A stretch of DNA of 64,000 nucleotides from Ktedonobacter racemifer DSM 44963 (GCF_000178855.1 NZ_ADVG01000002.1:186001-250000); one strand, 5' to 3'. Numbered from the stretch's first letter, positions 8,265-16,986 are shown. Made by a program: numbers and translations. Notes: generated by a model from the letters alone, not told the origin.

Positions 8265-9479
8265 TTAGGCCGTCAGGCGCAGGTACTGACGCTTACCCAC
8301 TTTGAGGATCGCGCCAGGTGCCACCGGGACGATAAACTCGCCATCGGTGATGCGCGTGGCCTCGCCGCTCTCGCCCTGCAAGAAAATCGAGACGCCACCC
8401 TGCTTGATCAACTCGCGCGCCTTGTTATTACTGGCTGCCAGCCCTGCGGTAACCATCAGAGCCACGATATTGGTAGGCTCGCTCACGGTATATGAAGGAA
8501 TATCCGTTGGCAACTTGCGCTCGGAGAACTGGCGAATAAAGGCCTCTTCCGCCTCCTGGGCTTCGGACAGCGTGTGGAACTCGGTCACAATCTCGCGGGC
8601 CATACGTCGCTTCACGTCGCGAGGATTGAGCGTGCCCTCCTGAATCTTGCGCTCAAACTCATTTAGCTCCTCGGTCGAGACATCGGTCAGAGCCTCGAAG
8701 TAGGTGCGCATGGCATGGTCGGGCAGCGACATGAGCTTGCCATACATATCATTGGCGGGCGCGGTGATGGCAATATAATTATCCAGCGACTTGCCCATCT
8801 TCTTAACGCCATCCAGGCCTACGATCAGGTTGACGGTCAGGATCTGCTGCGACTTCTGACCAAAGGTTGGCTGCAATTCGCGACCCACCAGGAGGTTAAA
8901 GGTCTGATCGGTACCGCCCAACTCGACATCGGCCCGCAGCGCCACGGAGTCATAGCCCTGGAGCAGCGGATACATAAACTCGGCCAGGTAGATCTCAATC
9001 CCGCTCTTATAGCGCTTGGAGAAGTCATCGCGCTCGAGCATCTGGGCTACCGTCTTATACCCGAGCAGCTTGATCGCATCTCCCAGGGAGAAGGAATCGA
9101 ACCACTCACTCTGGCGCCGTACCTCGGTCTTCTCGCGATCCACGATGCGGAAGAACTGGTCGAGATAGGTGGCGGCATTGGCGTTTACCTGCTCTTCGGT
9201 CAGGGGTTTACGCGCCTCTACACGCCCGCTGGGATCACCCAGGCGCGCCGTCCAGTCGCCGATAACCACGACCGGCTTATGCCCCAGTTGCTGGAACTGG
9301 CGCAGCTTGCGGAACACGACGGCATGGCCAATCGTGAGGTCGTAGTGCGTGGGATCAACACCCAGTTTGATGCGTAGCGGCTCTCCGTTATTGCCTTCCA
9401 GCAGCAGACGACGCAGGTCTGCCTCTTTTTCCACCTGCGCGACACCGCGTGTCAGCACATAGTCAATTAGTTGCGTCAT
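8265..9479 (-). CDS. tyrS: Tyrosyl-tRNA synthetase
   Basis: Class I synthetase that charges tRNA-Tyr. With the ATG at 9477-9479 the protein has 404 residues. The HIGH-like motif TIGH is at 49-52, with KLGVDPTHYDL just before it and GDWTARLGDPSGR after; the tyrosine pocket segment (LLQGYDSVALRADVELGGTDQTFN) follows near 172-195. The KMSKS loop reads KMGKS at 227-231. The C-terminal 60 residues form an S4 RNA-binding domain (ASNNKARELIKQGGVSIF). The frame extends 15 codons upstream to 9524, but the family N-terminus fits the inner ATG. No T-box leader is recognisable upstream. Confidence 0.96.
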   Translation of the reverse strand: MTQLIDYVLTRGVAQVEKEADLRRLLLEGNNGEPLRIKLGVDPTHYDLTIGHAVVFRKLRQFQQLGHKPVVVIGDWTARLGDPSGRVEARKPLTEEQVNANAATYLDQFFRIVDREKTEVRRQSEWFDSFSLGDAIKLLGYKTVAQMLERDDFSKRYKSGIEIYLAEFMYPLLQGYDSVALRADVELGGTDQTFNLLVGRELQPTFGQKSQQILTVNLIVGLDGVKKMGKSLDNYIAITAPANDMYGKLMSLPDHAMRTYFEALTDVSTEELNEFERKIQEGTLNPRDVKRRMAREIVTEFHTLSEAQEAEEAFIRQFSERKLPTDIPSYTVSEPTNIVALMVTAGLAASNNKARELIKQGGVSIFLQGESGEATRITDGEFIVPVAPGAILKVGKRQYLRLTA

Positions 9480-9615
9480 TGGTTTCTCTTGTACAGACAC
9501 CTCAACAAACCTCTCAGCGTACAAATTTGCGCATGCTATAGCTCTTTTTTACGCATTCTGCGAAAAATTTATTAAGAGCATTGTAGCAAAATAGCTCACT
9601 CTCGTCGAGTAGGGC

Positions 9616-9640
9616 AACTTGATAGTCTTACTATCAAGTT
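9616..9640. promoter_or_regulatory. HAIR-like inverted repeat between tyrS and hsp20
   Basis: The perfect inverted repeat AACTTGATAG-TCTTA-CTATCAAGTT can be read as CTTGATA-N7-TATCAAG. This has the spacing of the HspR operator HAIR (CTTGAGT-N7-ACTCAAG), with two deviations per arm. It lies about 165 bp upstream of hsp20 and 140 bp upstream of tyrS. A role as heat-shock operator is inferred from this resemblance and from the neighbour. Confidence 0.5.
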
Positions 9641-9804
9641 TTCTAACACTCCTCTTATATACCTTTTACGTTCCTCTAACACTTCGTGAAGTATACTATC
9701 GACAGTGAACGAGAGATATACAAACAGACGGGCGAGGGCCTAAAGACCTCGTCCGCGCATATACAATACACTACGCTTTCTGTAGTAATAAGGAGAACTA
9801 TACA

Positions 9805-10248
9805 ATGGCCAACATTACTCGCTACAAACCTTTCAATGAGTTCGTTTCTCTGCGCGAAGCGATGGATCGCCTCTTTGAGGATAGCGTGATTACGCCACGC
9901 GCTACCACTTCCTTCAATCGCGTCCAGCCCGTCAACCTGTATGAGACGGCTGAGGACTTCACCCTCCAGGTGCCTATGCCTGGTGCCAATCCTGAGAACG
10001 TCGAGATCAACGTCCAGCAGGATGTCGTGAGCCTGAAGTGGCAGACGGAAGTGGAGATTCCTGAGAATGCAACCGTGCGTTATCATGGCATCCAGAAGAG
10101 GGCGTACCAGCAGAGCTTTACTGTTCCTTCGCCCATCAACTCCGAGCGCGCCGAGGCGACCTACAAGGATGGTATCCTGACCCTGCGCCTACCCAAAGCG
10201 GAGCATGCTCGCGCTCGCACCATCAAGGTCAACGCTGCCAACAGCTAA
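9805..10248 (+). CDS. Hsp20/alpha-crystallin small heat-shock protein
   Basis: ATP-independent holdase chaperone that keeps unfolding proteins soluble. 147 residues, normal for the family. The N-terminal arm (residues 1-40) precedes an alpha-crystallin domain at about 40-130 with VNLYETAEDFTLQVPMPGANPENVEINVQQDVVSLKWQ and the GILTLRLPKAE segment typical of the domain end; the C-terminal tail carries a weak IKV in place of the IXI motif. AAGGAG at 9790-9795 precedes the ATG. It is monocistronic, with its own terminator at 10303-10352 and a HAIR-like operator candidate upstream. A -10-like TATACT is found at about 9692-9697. Confidence 0.95.
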   Translation: MANITRYKPFNEFVSLREAMDRLFEDSVITPRATTSFNRVQPVNLYETAEDFTLQVPMPGANPENVEINVQQDVVSLKWQTEVEIPENATVRYHGIQKRAYQQSFTVPSPINSERAEATYKDGILTLRLPKAEHARARTIKVNAANS

Positions 10249-10302
10249 GCGGGACAACCTCAACAAAGGGGCTTTCGACAACGAAGGTAGCCTGATACGA
10301 TG

Positions 10303-10352
10303 AGGATAAGGAAGAGTTGGGAGGCTCATATCCCCCAGCTCTTCCTTATCCT
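10303..10352 (+). terminator. Terminator hairpin after hsp20
   Basis: 19-nt arms (AGGATAAGGAAGAG...) pair with one G-U, with a 12-nt loop and a short TTT after the stem. It closes the hsp20 transcript before the infC promoter. Confidence 0.75.
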
Positions 10353-10370
10353 TTAGCCCATATTGCGCTC

Positions 10371-10399
10371 TTGCAAACCAGCTTCTCCCGTAGTATACT
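10371..10399 (+). promoter_or_regulatory. Sigma-70-type promoter of infC
   Basis: TTGCAA (10371-10376), a 17-nt spacer and TATACT (10394-10399) form a near-consensus promoter. Transcription from about 10406 would give a leader of roughly 145 nt before infC. I see no standard riboswitch in the leader, only weak hairpins. Confidence 0.7.
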
Positions 10400-10549
10400 A
10401 GTACCATTCGCTGCTGGACGATAGCGGATCAGTATGTCATGTGCTTGAAACCATGAGCAGGGATATTACCGCTCAGGTTAACGAGCAAACGTGATGTATA
10501 ACGGAATGTCATTCAATATTCACTCATCACCGAAGAGGAGGTTCGGCCT

Positions 10550-11200
10550 ATTAACAGGGACTTTCGTGGCAACGACAACAGACCACGTGAGACACGTACC
10601 AACGAACGCGTCCGTGCTCGTGAGGTGCGCGTTATCGATGAAAATGGCGAGATGTTGGGAGTGATGCCCCCGATGCGTGCTCTTGATATCGCACGCGAAC
10701 GTGACCTTGACCTGGTCGAGGTATCTCCTAATGTAGTTCCACCCGTATGTAAACTGATGGACTACGGTCGCTTCAAATACGATCAGAACAAAAAAGAGAA
10801 CGAGGCCCGCAAAAGGCAGAAGATTGTTACCGTCAAAGAGATTCGCCTGCGCCCTCGTACCGATGACCATGATATCGAGGTCAAGACACGCAAAATCCAA
10901 CAGTTCCTTGCTGAAGGCGACAGAGTCAAGGTCAGCGTCCAGTTTCGTGGGGCAGAGATGCGCCACCCTGAAATTGGCCGCCGCTTGCTCGACGACATCG
11001 CCGAAGTCTTGAAAGGGACCGTGACCATTGAGCGTACTCCTTCAATGGAAGGGCGTATGATGTCAATGATCCTTTCTCGTGCTCCCGGCTGGGAACCGCC
11101 CAAGAAACAAACTCCCCCTCCCTCTGACAAGCAAACAGCTAGCGATACTCCCGCTGAAGAAACGCCTCAAAGCAGCGATGCAAAGGACGCGACACCATAA
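10550..11200 (+). CDS. infC: Translation initiation factor IF-3 (ATT start)
   Basis: IF-3 binds the 30S subunit and proofreads start-codon and initiator-tRNA choice. The recognisable family N-terminus (TNERVRAREVRVIDENGEMLGVM) lies upstream of the first ATG or GTG in frame. The frame reaches back to an ATT at 10550-10552 with AGAGGAGG 8 nt before it (10534-10541). No in-frame ATG/GTG/TTG lies at a sensible place, so ATT is the start, as in E. coli infC, where the rare codon serves autoregulation. 216 residues. The core ends near GRMMSMILSRA, followed by a 35-residue proline/acidic tail. The usual rpmI-rplT genes do not follow. Confidence 0.93.
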   Translation: MNRDFRGNDNRPRETRTNERVRAREVRVIDENGEMLGVMPPMRALDIARERDLDLVEVSPNVVPPVCKLMDYGRFKYDQNKKENEARKRQKIVTVKEIRLRPRTDDHDIEVKTRKIQQFLAEGDRVKVSVQFRGAEMRHPEIGRRLLDDIAEVLKGTVTIERTPSMEGRMMSMILSRAPGWEPPKKQTPPPSDKQTASDTPAEETPQSSDAKDATP

Positions 11201-11279
11201 GCGCTACTCTGCGCCCGGTCGCTCTTTTCTGTCTGTCTGTCCTCTTTACGATCGTTCCGTAGAGCTAAAGGAAAACAGC

Positions 11280-11324
11280 ATGGCAGAAGAAGTCACTATC
11301 AGGCCACAAAAAAAGAGAGCATAG
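11280..11324 (+). CDS. Possible 14-codon ORF running into a terminator
   Basis: ATG at 11280 follows AAAGGAAA (9 nt upstream) and encodes MAEEVTIRPQKKRA, whose TAG lies inside the terminator stem. The ribosome-binding site and position suggest it could be translated, in which case the ribosome would cover the hairpin. It lies 79 bp after infC and may be part of its transcript. No homologue is recognisable; it may be spurious. Confidence 0.3.
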   Translation: MAEEVTIRPQKKRA

Positions 11325-11356
11325 GTTGTAAGCTATGCTCTCTTTTTTTATGGCCT
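11301..11356. terminator. Strong bidirectional terminator after infC
   Basis: The stem AAAAAAAGAGAGCATAG pairs with CTATGCTCTCTTTTTTT; the A7/T7 runs give a T-tract on both strands. Pairing extends outward (AGGCCA with TGGCCT) with one mismatch, giving about 24-bp arms. Confidence 0.9.
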
Positions 11357-11512
11357 CCAGGTACTTTCCCTTTTCAAGAATTGACTTTTGCGCATAACGC
11401 AACTAAGATAGAATCACATTTCATAGTAGATACATAAGCAACAATATACACTACTTTGGAGAATTCTATCGTTTCCCGTATACACAACATAATGCCACAC
11501 GGAGGTTTGTTG

Positions 11513-12967
11513 GTGAGTAGATATGATGACCCCCGCTGGTACGAAGAGCAGCATGGCAATTCCATGCCCCCTCAACCTCCAGCATATGATGATCTGAACC
11601 AGTTGCCCCCTCCCCCCGCACAGCCTGGGGGGATGCCCGGCTTCCCTTACGCTCCCTATAACCCCTACCAGCAACAGCCTGGAGTACCGCAAGCCGGGCA
11701 TCAGCGCCCCAAACGGCGCAATCTTGGCCGCATCTTCGCCCAGGCTCTGACCCTGGTCGCACTCGTCGTGCTTGCCTTCTTTGGCGGCTGGTTCGCGCAC
11801 CAGCTTTTCGGCAATTCATTTTCCACTCCCAGCAGCACTGATTCGCGAGCTTATTCTAACCTCATTCAGCAAGCCTGGAACGTTATCGACCAGCATTATG
11901 TTGATCGCAAGGCCGTCAATTACAAGGACATGTCCTACTCCGCGATCCGCAGCATGGTTGATTCCCTGAAGGATCGAGGACATACGCGTTTTATGACGCC
12001 TCAAGAGGTCCAGTCCGAGAATCAGCAATTGAGCGGCAAATTCATCGGAATCGGTATCTACCTGCACCAGGATCCCAAAACCAAGGACCTCTCCATTGCG
12101 AGTACCATCCCCGGCGCCCCTGCTGAGGGTGCGGGACTGAAGCGCGGCGATATCCTGCTCTCGGTCAACGGGCAGGATGTGCGTGGCAAGGATACCACAA
12201 CGGTCAGCCAGTTGATCAAGGGAGACGCCGGCACAAGCGTCACCATCAAGGTCCAACGCCCGGGACAAAACCAGCCGCTCACCTTTAAGATCGAACGCAA
12301 GGAAATCAATGTCCCCAGCGTAATTATGCACTATATCCCTGAAGAGCATGTCGCACACATTCAGATTGTGCAGTTTACCAATGGCGTCTCCGACCAGTTG
12401 CGTACCGCCCTCCAACAGGCCAAAGATAAAGGCGCGAAGAAATATATCCTCGACCTGCGCGATAATCCAGGCGGCTATCTCAACGAGGCTACACAGATCG
12501 CCAGCATGTTCGTCAAGAGCGGCAACGTGCTGATTGAGAAAAATAGCACCGGACAGGAAACGCCGGTACCCGTTACTGGCAATACGATTGATACCCAGAG
12601 TACGCTCGTTGTCCTGGTCAATGCTAACTCGGCCAGCGCAGCGGAGATCGTTACCGCGGCCCTCAAAGACAATAACCGCGCCTTCGTCATCGGTGATCCA
12701 CATACCTTTGGAACCGGAACGGTTCTGCAGCAGTACTCCCTCTCGGATGGCTCGGCAATCCTGCTTGGCGTCCAGGAATGGCTTACACCGAAAGGAAAGT
12801 TCATCCGCGACAACGGTGTTGAACCTAACCAGGTCGTCAAATTGCCAGGCAGTGGTGCGCCACTTACTCCCGCCGATGAGAACAGCGGCAACTACTCACT
12901 CCAAAAGATCTTGGGCAGCAGCGACACCCAGTTGATCGCAGCCCTCAAGTACCTGCAAAACCACTAA
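11513..12967 (+). CDS. S41 family C-terminal-processing-protease homologue, catalytic Lys replaced
   Basis: Membrane-anchored CtpA-like protein. The GTG at 11513 is chosen because GGAGG lies at 11501-11505; the frame also extends upstream to 11456. Of 484 residues, about 1-60 are proline-rich and cytoplasmic, a transmembrane helix follows near 68-93, then the S41 N-terminal helical region, a PDZ domain (GIGIYLHQDPKTKDLSIAS, then GAGLKRGDILLSVNGQDV) and the protease core. The nucleophile serine is present (Ser375 in NSASAAE). The general-base lysine of the TFGKG motif is threonine (Thr401 in TFGTG); the glutamine after it is kept. Either the protein is not a classical Ser-Lys protease or another base serves. 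Monocistronic, closed by a 65-bp palindrome. Confidence 0.9.
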   Translation: MSRYDDPRWYEEQHGNSMPPQPPAYDDLNQLPPPPAQPGGMPGFPYAPYNPYQQQPGVPQAGHQRPKRRNLGRIFAQALTLVALVVLAFFGGWFAHQLFGNSFSTPSSTDSRAYSNLIQQAWNVIDQHYVDRKAVNYKDMSYSAIRSMVDSLKDRGHTRFMTPQEVQSENQQLSGKFIGIGIYLHQDPKTKDLSIASTIPGAPAEGAGLKRGDILLSVNGQDVRGKDTTTVSQLIKGDAGTSVTIKVQRPGQNQPLTFKIERKEINVPSVIMHYIPEEHVAHIQIVQFTNGVSDQLRTALQQAKDKGAKKYILDLRDNPGGYLNEATQIASMFVKSGNVLIEKNSTGQETPVPVTGNTIDTQSTLVVLVNANSASAAEIVTAALKDNNRAFVIGDPHTFGTGTVLQQYSLSDGSAILLGVQEWLTPKGKFIRDNGVEPNQVVKLPGSGAPLTPADENSGNYSLQKILGSSDTQLIAALKYLQNH

Positions 12968-12982
12968 GACTAGCATTCTCGT

Positions 12983-13047
12983 CCTGGTAGACATGTAATA
13001 CGCCCTGACAGCCTTCAGCTGTCAGGGCGTATTACATGTCTACCAGG
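12983..13047. repeat. Long palindrome between convergent ctp-like gene and mvaB
   Basis: Two perfect 30-bp arms with a 5-nt loop (13013-13017). No T-tract. The right flank carries a CACC-ACA-GGTG mini-hairpin and a GCAAGGGCA tail like that of other palindromes here. Confidence 0.85.
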
Positions 13048-13097
13048 GCGAGCCACCACAGGTGCAAGGGCATCTCGTATACATCAAGAAGATAGCG

Positions 13098-14015
13098 TTA
13101 ATTAGAGGCAGACATGGCAGCCTGGTAATACTTGCTTGTGGGGGTATGACCAAGAAAGGGGGCGATGGTACGCGTTGCCGCGACGAGCTTCTCCAGGTCC
13201 ACACCTGTCTCAATCCCCATGCCATTGAGCATATACACCAGGTCCTCGGTCGCCAGGTTTCCAGCCGCGCCAGGCGCATAGGGACACCCACCCAGGCCGC
13301 CCGCTGAGGAATCCACAGTCGTAATCCCCACCTGTAAGGCTGCCAGGACATTGGCCAGCGCCGTGCCACGCGTGTCATGAAAATGAACCGCTAACTGGCT
13401 AGCTGGGATACTGTGGTGGGAGAGCAGAAGATCCAGTACTTCAATCACCTGCTTTGGCGTCGCAACTCCAATCGTGTCCCCCAGGGAGAGTTCGCTTACC
13501 CCCAGTTCAAGCAAGGCCAGCGCCACATCCGCCACTTTTTCGGGGGCGACCTGGCCCTCATAGGGACAGCCAAATACTGTTGAGATATAGCCGCGCACTG
13601 AGACGCCTTCCTGGCGCGCTAGCTCTATAACCGGGCGAAAGTTCTCCAGGCTCTGTGCAATGGTCGCGTTAATATTATGGCGGGTAAACTCCTCGCTGGC
13701 CGCGGTAAATACGGCGATAGCACGCACGCCTGCCGCCAGGGCGCGCTCCATACCCTTGCTGTTGGGGACCAGGACAGGGTATTCCACGCTCTCCAGGAGC
13801 TTGATGCTTTGCATTACCTCGCTGGCATCACTCAGTTGTGGAATGGCGCGTGGGCTGACAAAAGAGGTGGCCTCGACAACTGGCAGCCCCGCCTCGCTCA
13901 GAAGGTCGATGAAGCGAATCTTCTCCGCAGTTGGAACCTGTGCCTTCTCGTTCTGCAAGCCATCACGTGGCCCAACCTCGACCACACGCACACGCTCAGG
14001 CCAGGAGACGCTCAT
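13098..14015 (-). CDS. mvaB: Hydroxymethylglutaryl-CoA lyase
   Basis: Cleaves HMG-CoA to acetyl-CoA and acetoacetate, the last step of leucine degradation. 305 residues, HMGL-like TIM barrel. Visible motifs are VEVGPRDGLQNE (residues 12-23, catalytic Arg/Asp), VEATSFVSPRAIPQLSDASEV, VSVRGYISTVFGCPYEGQV, the metal-site HFHDTRGTALANV, and GLGGCPYAPGAAGNLATEDLVYML with the catalytic cysteine loop. The ATG overlaps the stop of the upstream CBS-domain gene (ATGA), so it is in that operon, away from the mcc genes 4.5 kb downstream, which run on the other strand. Confidence 0.95.
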   Translation of the reverse strand: MSVSWPERVRVVEVGPRDGLQNEKAQVPTAEKIRFIDLLSEAGLPVVEATSFVSPRAIPQLSDASEVMQSIKLLESVEYPVLVPNSKGMERALAAGVRAIAVFTAASEEFTRHNINATIAQSLENFRPVIELARQEGVSVRGYISTVFGCPYEGQVAPEKVADVALALLELGVSELSLGDTIGVATPKQVIEVLDLLLSHHSIPASQLAVHFHDTRGTALANVLAALQVGITTVDSSAGGLGGCPYAPGAAGNLATEDLVYMLNGMGIETGVDLEKLVAATRTIAPFLGHTPTSKYYQAAMSASN

Positions 14016-15472
14016 GCGACACCTCCAGATTGCTCATGGTAGCTAAAGGCCGCCTCTGGCGTGGGAGTATAGATCTGTTCGGCCTCACCCTTTTTCTCAC
14101 GCTCCTGCTGTGAGGGAAGGACCAGTACCTCTCCCTGCTCGGGCTGAGACTTCTCCTTCGGCTTGCGCTCGACGCGAATCGTCAGAATACGGCGGCCCTT
14201 GGTACCCAGCACAGTAAAGGTTAACCCCTGATAGCGCACGGTATCGCCAACCGAGGGGATCTTATCCAGTTGCGCATACACAAAGCCGCCCAGCGTGCCA
14301 TAGTCTTCGTCCTCAAGCTTCATATCCATGATCTCGTTAAACTCATAGATACCAACCTTGGCGTTAAAGACGTATTCGTCATCGCTCACCTTCTCATACA
14401 GGTTCTCTTCGCGGTCATACTCGTCTTTGATGTCGCCCACAATCTCTTCCATTAAGTCTTCGATGGTAGCCAGGCCCGTCACAGAGCCATATTCATCGAC
14501 AACAATGACCATGTGGACGCGTTTCTGGCGGATCTCACGCAGGAGGCCATCAAGCTTCTTGGTTTCAGGGACAAAGTAGGCGGGGCGCGCCAGGTCACGA
14601 ATCAGCAAGTGATCATGTCCCTCGCGCAACTCTTTGAGCATATCTTTGGTATAGAGGACGCCAATAATATCATCAATCCCTTTCTCAGCATCATAGACTG
14701 GGATACGCGAGAAGCCGCCCTGCATGGCGACATCCACCGCCTCGGTAACAGTCGCGTCACTGGCAAGGGTGATCATATCGATGCGCGGGACCATCACCTC
14801 GCGGGCCGTGGTATCGCCGAACTCGAAGATGCTGTGGATCATCTCGGTCTCTGCCTCTTCAAGGATTCCCTCTTCTTCGCCCACGGTTACCAGCATACGC
14901 AGTTCCTCCTCCGTGACGAAGGGGCCTTTGCGCTTCACATGCCCGCCCAGCAGGCGGACCAGGGCCGTAGTCACGACGCTCAGGAGGGTGACCAGCGGAC
15001 GCAGAATCCAGGCCGCCGCCAGGACGGGGCCAACCAGGGTGCGCGCCCAGCGCATAGGATTCTGCACTGCCGCGGTCTTGGGAGTAATCTCACAAAAGAT
15101 AAGCACCACAGCGGAGGTAATCACCGAAGAAAGCAGCTCACCCCATGATGAGGAGAAACGCAGCGCCAGAACCGTCGCCAGGCTGGAGGCCACAATGACG
15201 GCCACACTGTTGACGATGAGAATAGTCGAGAGAAAGGTATTTGGCTCTGCGAGGAGACGCTCAATCTCGATGGCGGGCTTATCGCCCTCTTCAACGAGAT
15301 TTTTGAGCTTGATACGACTGACAGAAGTTAACGCTGTCTCAGCAGCGGAGGCCACACCACAGAAGATGAGCATGAGCAGCAGAATAGTAATCTGCAACCA
15401 CGCCTGCCCATCCAGACTTGGTATGTGAAAATCGATTGCGGCTGCTAAACTACCTAGTTCAGGGCCGTCCAT
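14012..15472 (-). CDS. CNNM/CBS-domain membrane protein (HlyC/CorC family)
   Basis: Predicted divalent-cation (probably Mg2+) transport or homeostasis protein. With the ATG at 15470-15472 it has 486 residues: CNNM (DUF21) transmembrane domain to about residue 190, with LLMLIFCGVASAAETALTSV at the first helix; two CBS domains about 205-330 (VPRIDMITLASDATVTEAVD, then RVHMVIVVDEYGSVTGLATIEDLMEEIVGDI); and a CorC_HlyC C-terminal domain (VFNAKVGIYEFNEIMDMKLEDEDYGTLGGFVY). The last 50 residues are charged and disordered. The frame also opens at TTG 15493. It follows glmU by less than 90 bp and overlaps mvaB by 4 bp. Confidence 0.92.
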   Translation of the reverse strand: MDGPELGSLAAAIDFHIPSLDGQAWLQITILLLMLIFCGVASAAETALTSVSRIKLKNLVEEGDKPAIEIERLLAEPNTFLSTILIVNSVAVIVASSLATVLALRFSSSWGELLSSVITSAVVLIFCEITPKTAAVQNPMRWARTLVGPVLAAAWILRPLVTLLSVVTTALVRLLGGHVKRKGPFVTEEELRMLVTVGEEEGILEEAETEMIHSIFEFGDTTAREVMVPRIDMITLASDATVTEAVDVAMQGGFSRIPVYDAEKGIDDIIGVLYTKDMLKELREGHDHLLIRDLARPAYFVPETKKLDGLLREIRQKRVHMVIVVDEYGSVTGLATIEDLMEEIVGDIKDEYDREENLYEKVSDDEYVFNAKVGIYEFNEIMDMKLEDEDYGTLGGFVYAQLDKIPSVGDTVRYQGLTFTVLGTKGRRILTIRVERKPKEKSQPEQGEVLVLPSQQEREKKGEAEQIYTPTPEAAFSYHEQSGGVA

Positions 15473-15555
15473 AGTTTTGTAACTGCCTTTCAAAATGTGT
15501 TCGTGCCTGATACACTTTATACGAAGTTTATAAAGTTCGGTTACACGAAGACACT

Positions 15556-16986
15556 TTATTGCTTTTCACCTGCGGGCGCGCTTACATCCTCTTCCTGCTT
15601 CAAAGAACGCAGAAAACGAGCAGGGACGCCAGCCACAAGTGTATCGTCGGGAACATCTCTGGTTACGACCGCGCCGGCACCCGTATACGCACGATTTCCA
15701 ATCGTGACAGGAGCCACCAGCGTGGTATCACAACCAATAAAAGCACCCTCTCCTATAATTGTACGATGTTTTTCTTTACCATCAAAATTTGATGTAATGG
15801 AACCGGCGGCAATATTGGTGCCGCTACCAATGGTCGCATCGCCCATGTAGCTAAAGTGATGCATCTGGGTCAGGGGACCAAGATAGGAATTTTTCACCTC
15901 GGCATAGTTCCCCAGGTACACACCACGCGCCAGGTGGGCGCCAGGGCGGCAGTGGCTGAAGGGTCCTACACGTACCTCGTCCTCAAGCGTCGCTTCCTCC
16001 AACACAGACTGGCGAATGATACAGCGCTCGCCAACCATGGAATGCTCAATCGTCGAGCCAGGACCGATGGTACATTCAGCGCCGATGACCGTTCTGCCCA
16101 TGAGCATAGTATTTGGCAGCAGCACGGTATCAGGCCCGATTTCAACCTCGTCATCAACATACGTCGTCGCCGGGTCGAGAATCGTTACCCCGGCATACAT
16201 GTGACGCTCAAGAATACGCCTCCGTAACAACTGCTCAGCCTGGGCAAGCTGCACCCGGTTATTGATGCCCACGGTGTCATCCAGCGTCCCCTGTACCGTC
16301 GCGATCTCACGTCCCTGCTGACTGGCAATCTCAACTAAATCTGTCAAATAGTACTCGCCGCCCGGGTTGCGTGGCAGGGCCTCTAACGTGGGCCAGAGCC
16401 AGGAGCGCTCAAAGCAGTACACGCCCGAGTTGATCTCGTCAATGCGCAACTGCTCCGGCGTGGCCCGCTTGACCTCGACGATGCTCTGTACGCGCCCAGA
16501 GACGTCGCGCACAATGCGCCCAAAGTCAGAGGGGCCTTCGCTGCACGCGGTCAGGAAGGTAATAGTTGCCTGCTTCGTAATATGCTCGGTAACGATCTGC
16601 GCCAATATCTCGGCACGCACCAGGGGAGTGTCGCCATAGCAGACCAGCACCAGGTCAGGCAGGGGAGAGAGGGCGTCAACGGCCTCTTTCGCCGCCAGCA
16701 CGGCATGCCCTGTGCCAAGCTGTTCTTCCTGCAAGGCATAGTGGCAACGCTCGCCAAAGGCGGCCTCAACCTCCTCGGCATCATGTCCAAGCACGACGAC
16801 GGGACGGTGAGTGGAGACGGTGTCATGAAATGGGGCGAAGACTGACGTAGAAGGAATGGCTTCAACGGCCTTGAGCACATGGTCAAGAAGAGGTGACCCG
16901 GCAAGCCGGTGTAATACCTTGTGTAGACGTGAACGCATCCGTGTTCCCTTGCCGGCGGCAAGCACCACGGTCGCATAAGTATGCAT
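15556..16986 (-). CDS. glmU: Bifunctional GlcNAc-1-P uridyltransferase / GlcN-1-P acetyltransferase
   Basis: Makes UDP-GlcNAc for peptidoglycan and other envelope polymers. 476 residues. The N-terminal pyrophosphorylase half has VVLAAGKGTRMRS (residues about 7-19), the QLGTGHAVLAA uridine loop and CYGDTPLV. The C-terminal half from about 255 is a left-handed beta-helix of hexapeptide repeats with the acetyltransferase segment (GVYLGNYAEVKNSYLG, then MHHFSYMGDATIGSGTNIAAGSITSNFDG). No strong Shine-Dalgarno sequence is seen. tRNA-Gln lies upstream on the same strand; the CBS-domain gene and mvaB follow. Confidence 0.96.
   Translation of the reverse strand: MHTYATVVLAAGKGTRMRSRLHKVLHRLAGSPLLDHVLKAVEAIPSTSVFAPFHDTVSTHRPVVVLGHDAEEVEAAFGERCHYALQEEQLGTGHAVLAAKEAVDALSPLPDLVLVCYGDTPLVRAEILAQIVTEHITKQATITFLTACSEGPSDFGRIVRDVSGRVQSIVEVKRATPEQLRIDEINSGVYCFERSWLWPTLEALPRNPGGEYYLTDLVEIASQQGREIATVQGTLDDTVGINNRVQLAQAEQLLRRRILERHMYAGVTILDPATTYVDDEVEIGPDTVLLPNTMLMGRTVIGAECTIGPGSTIEHSMVGERCIIRQSVLEEATLEDEVRVGPFSHCRPGAHLARGVYLGNYAEVKNSYLGPLTQMHHFSYMGDATIGSGTNIAAGSITSNFDGKEKHRTIIGEGAFIGCDTTLVAPVTIGNRAYTGAGAVVTRDVPDDTLVAGVPARFLRSLKQEEDVSAPAGEKQ

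Noticed and set aside
9480..9615. T-box leader for tyrS
   Set aside because: No conserved T-box sequence (AGGGTGGNACCGCG) or antiterminator is seen on the minus strand.
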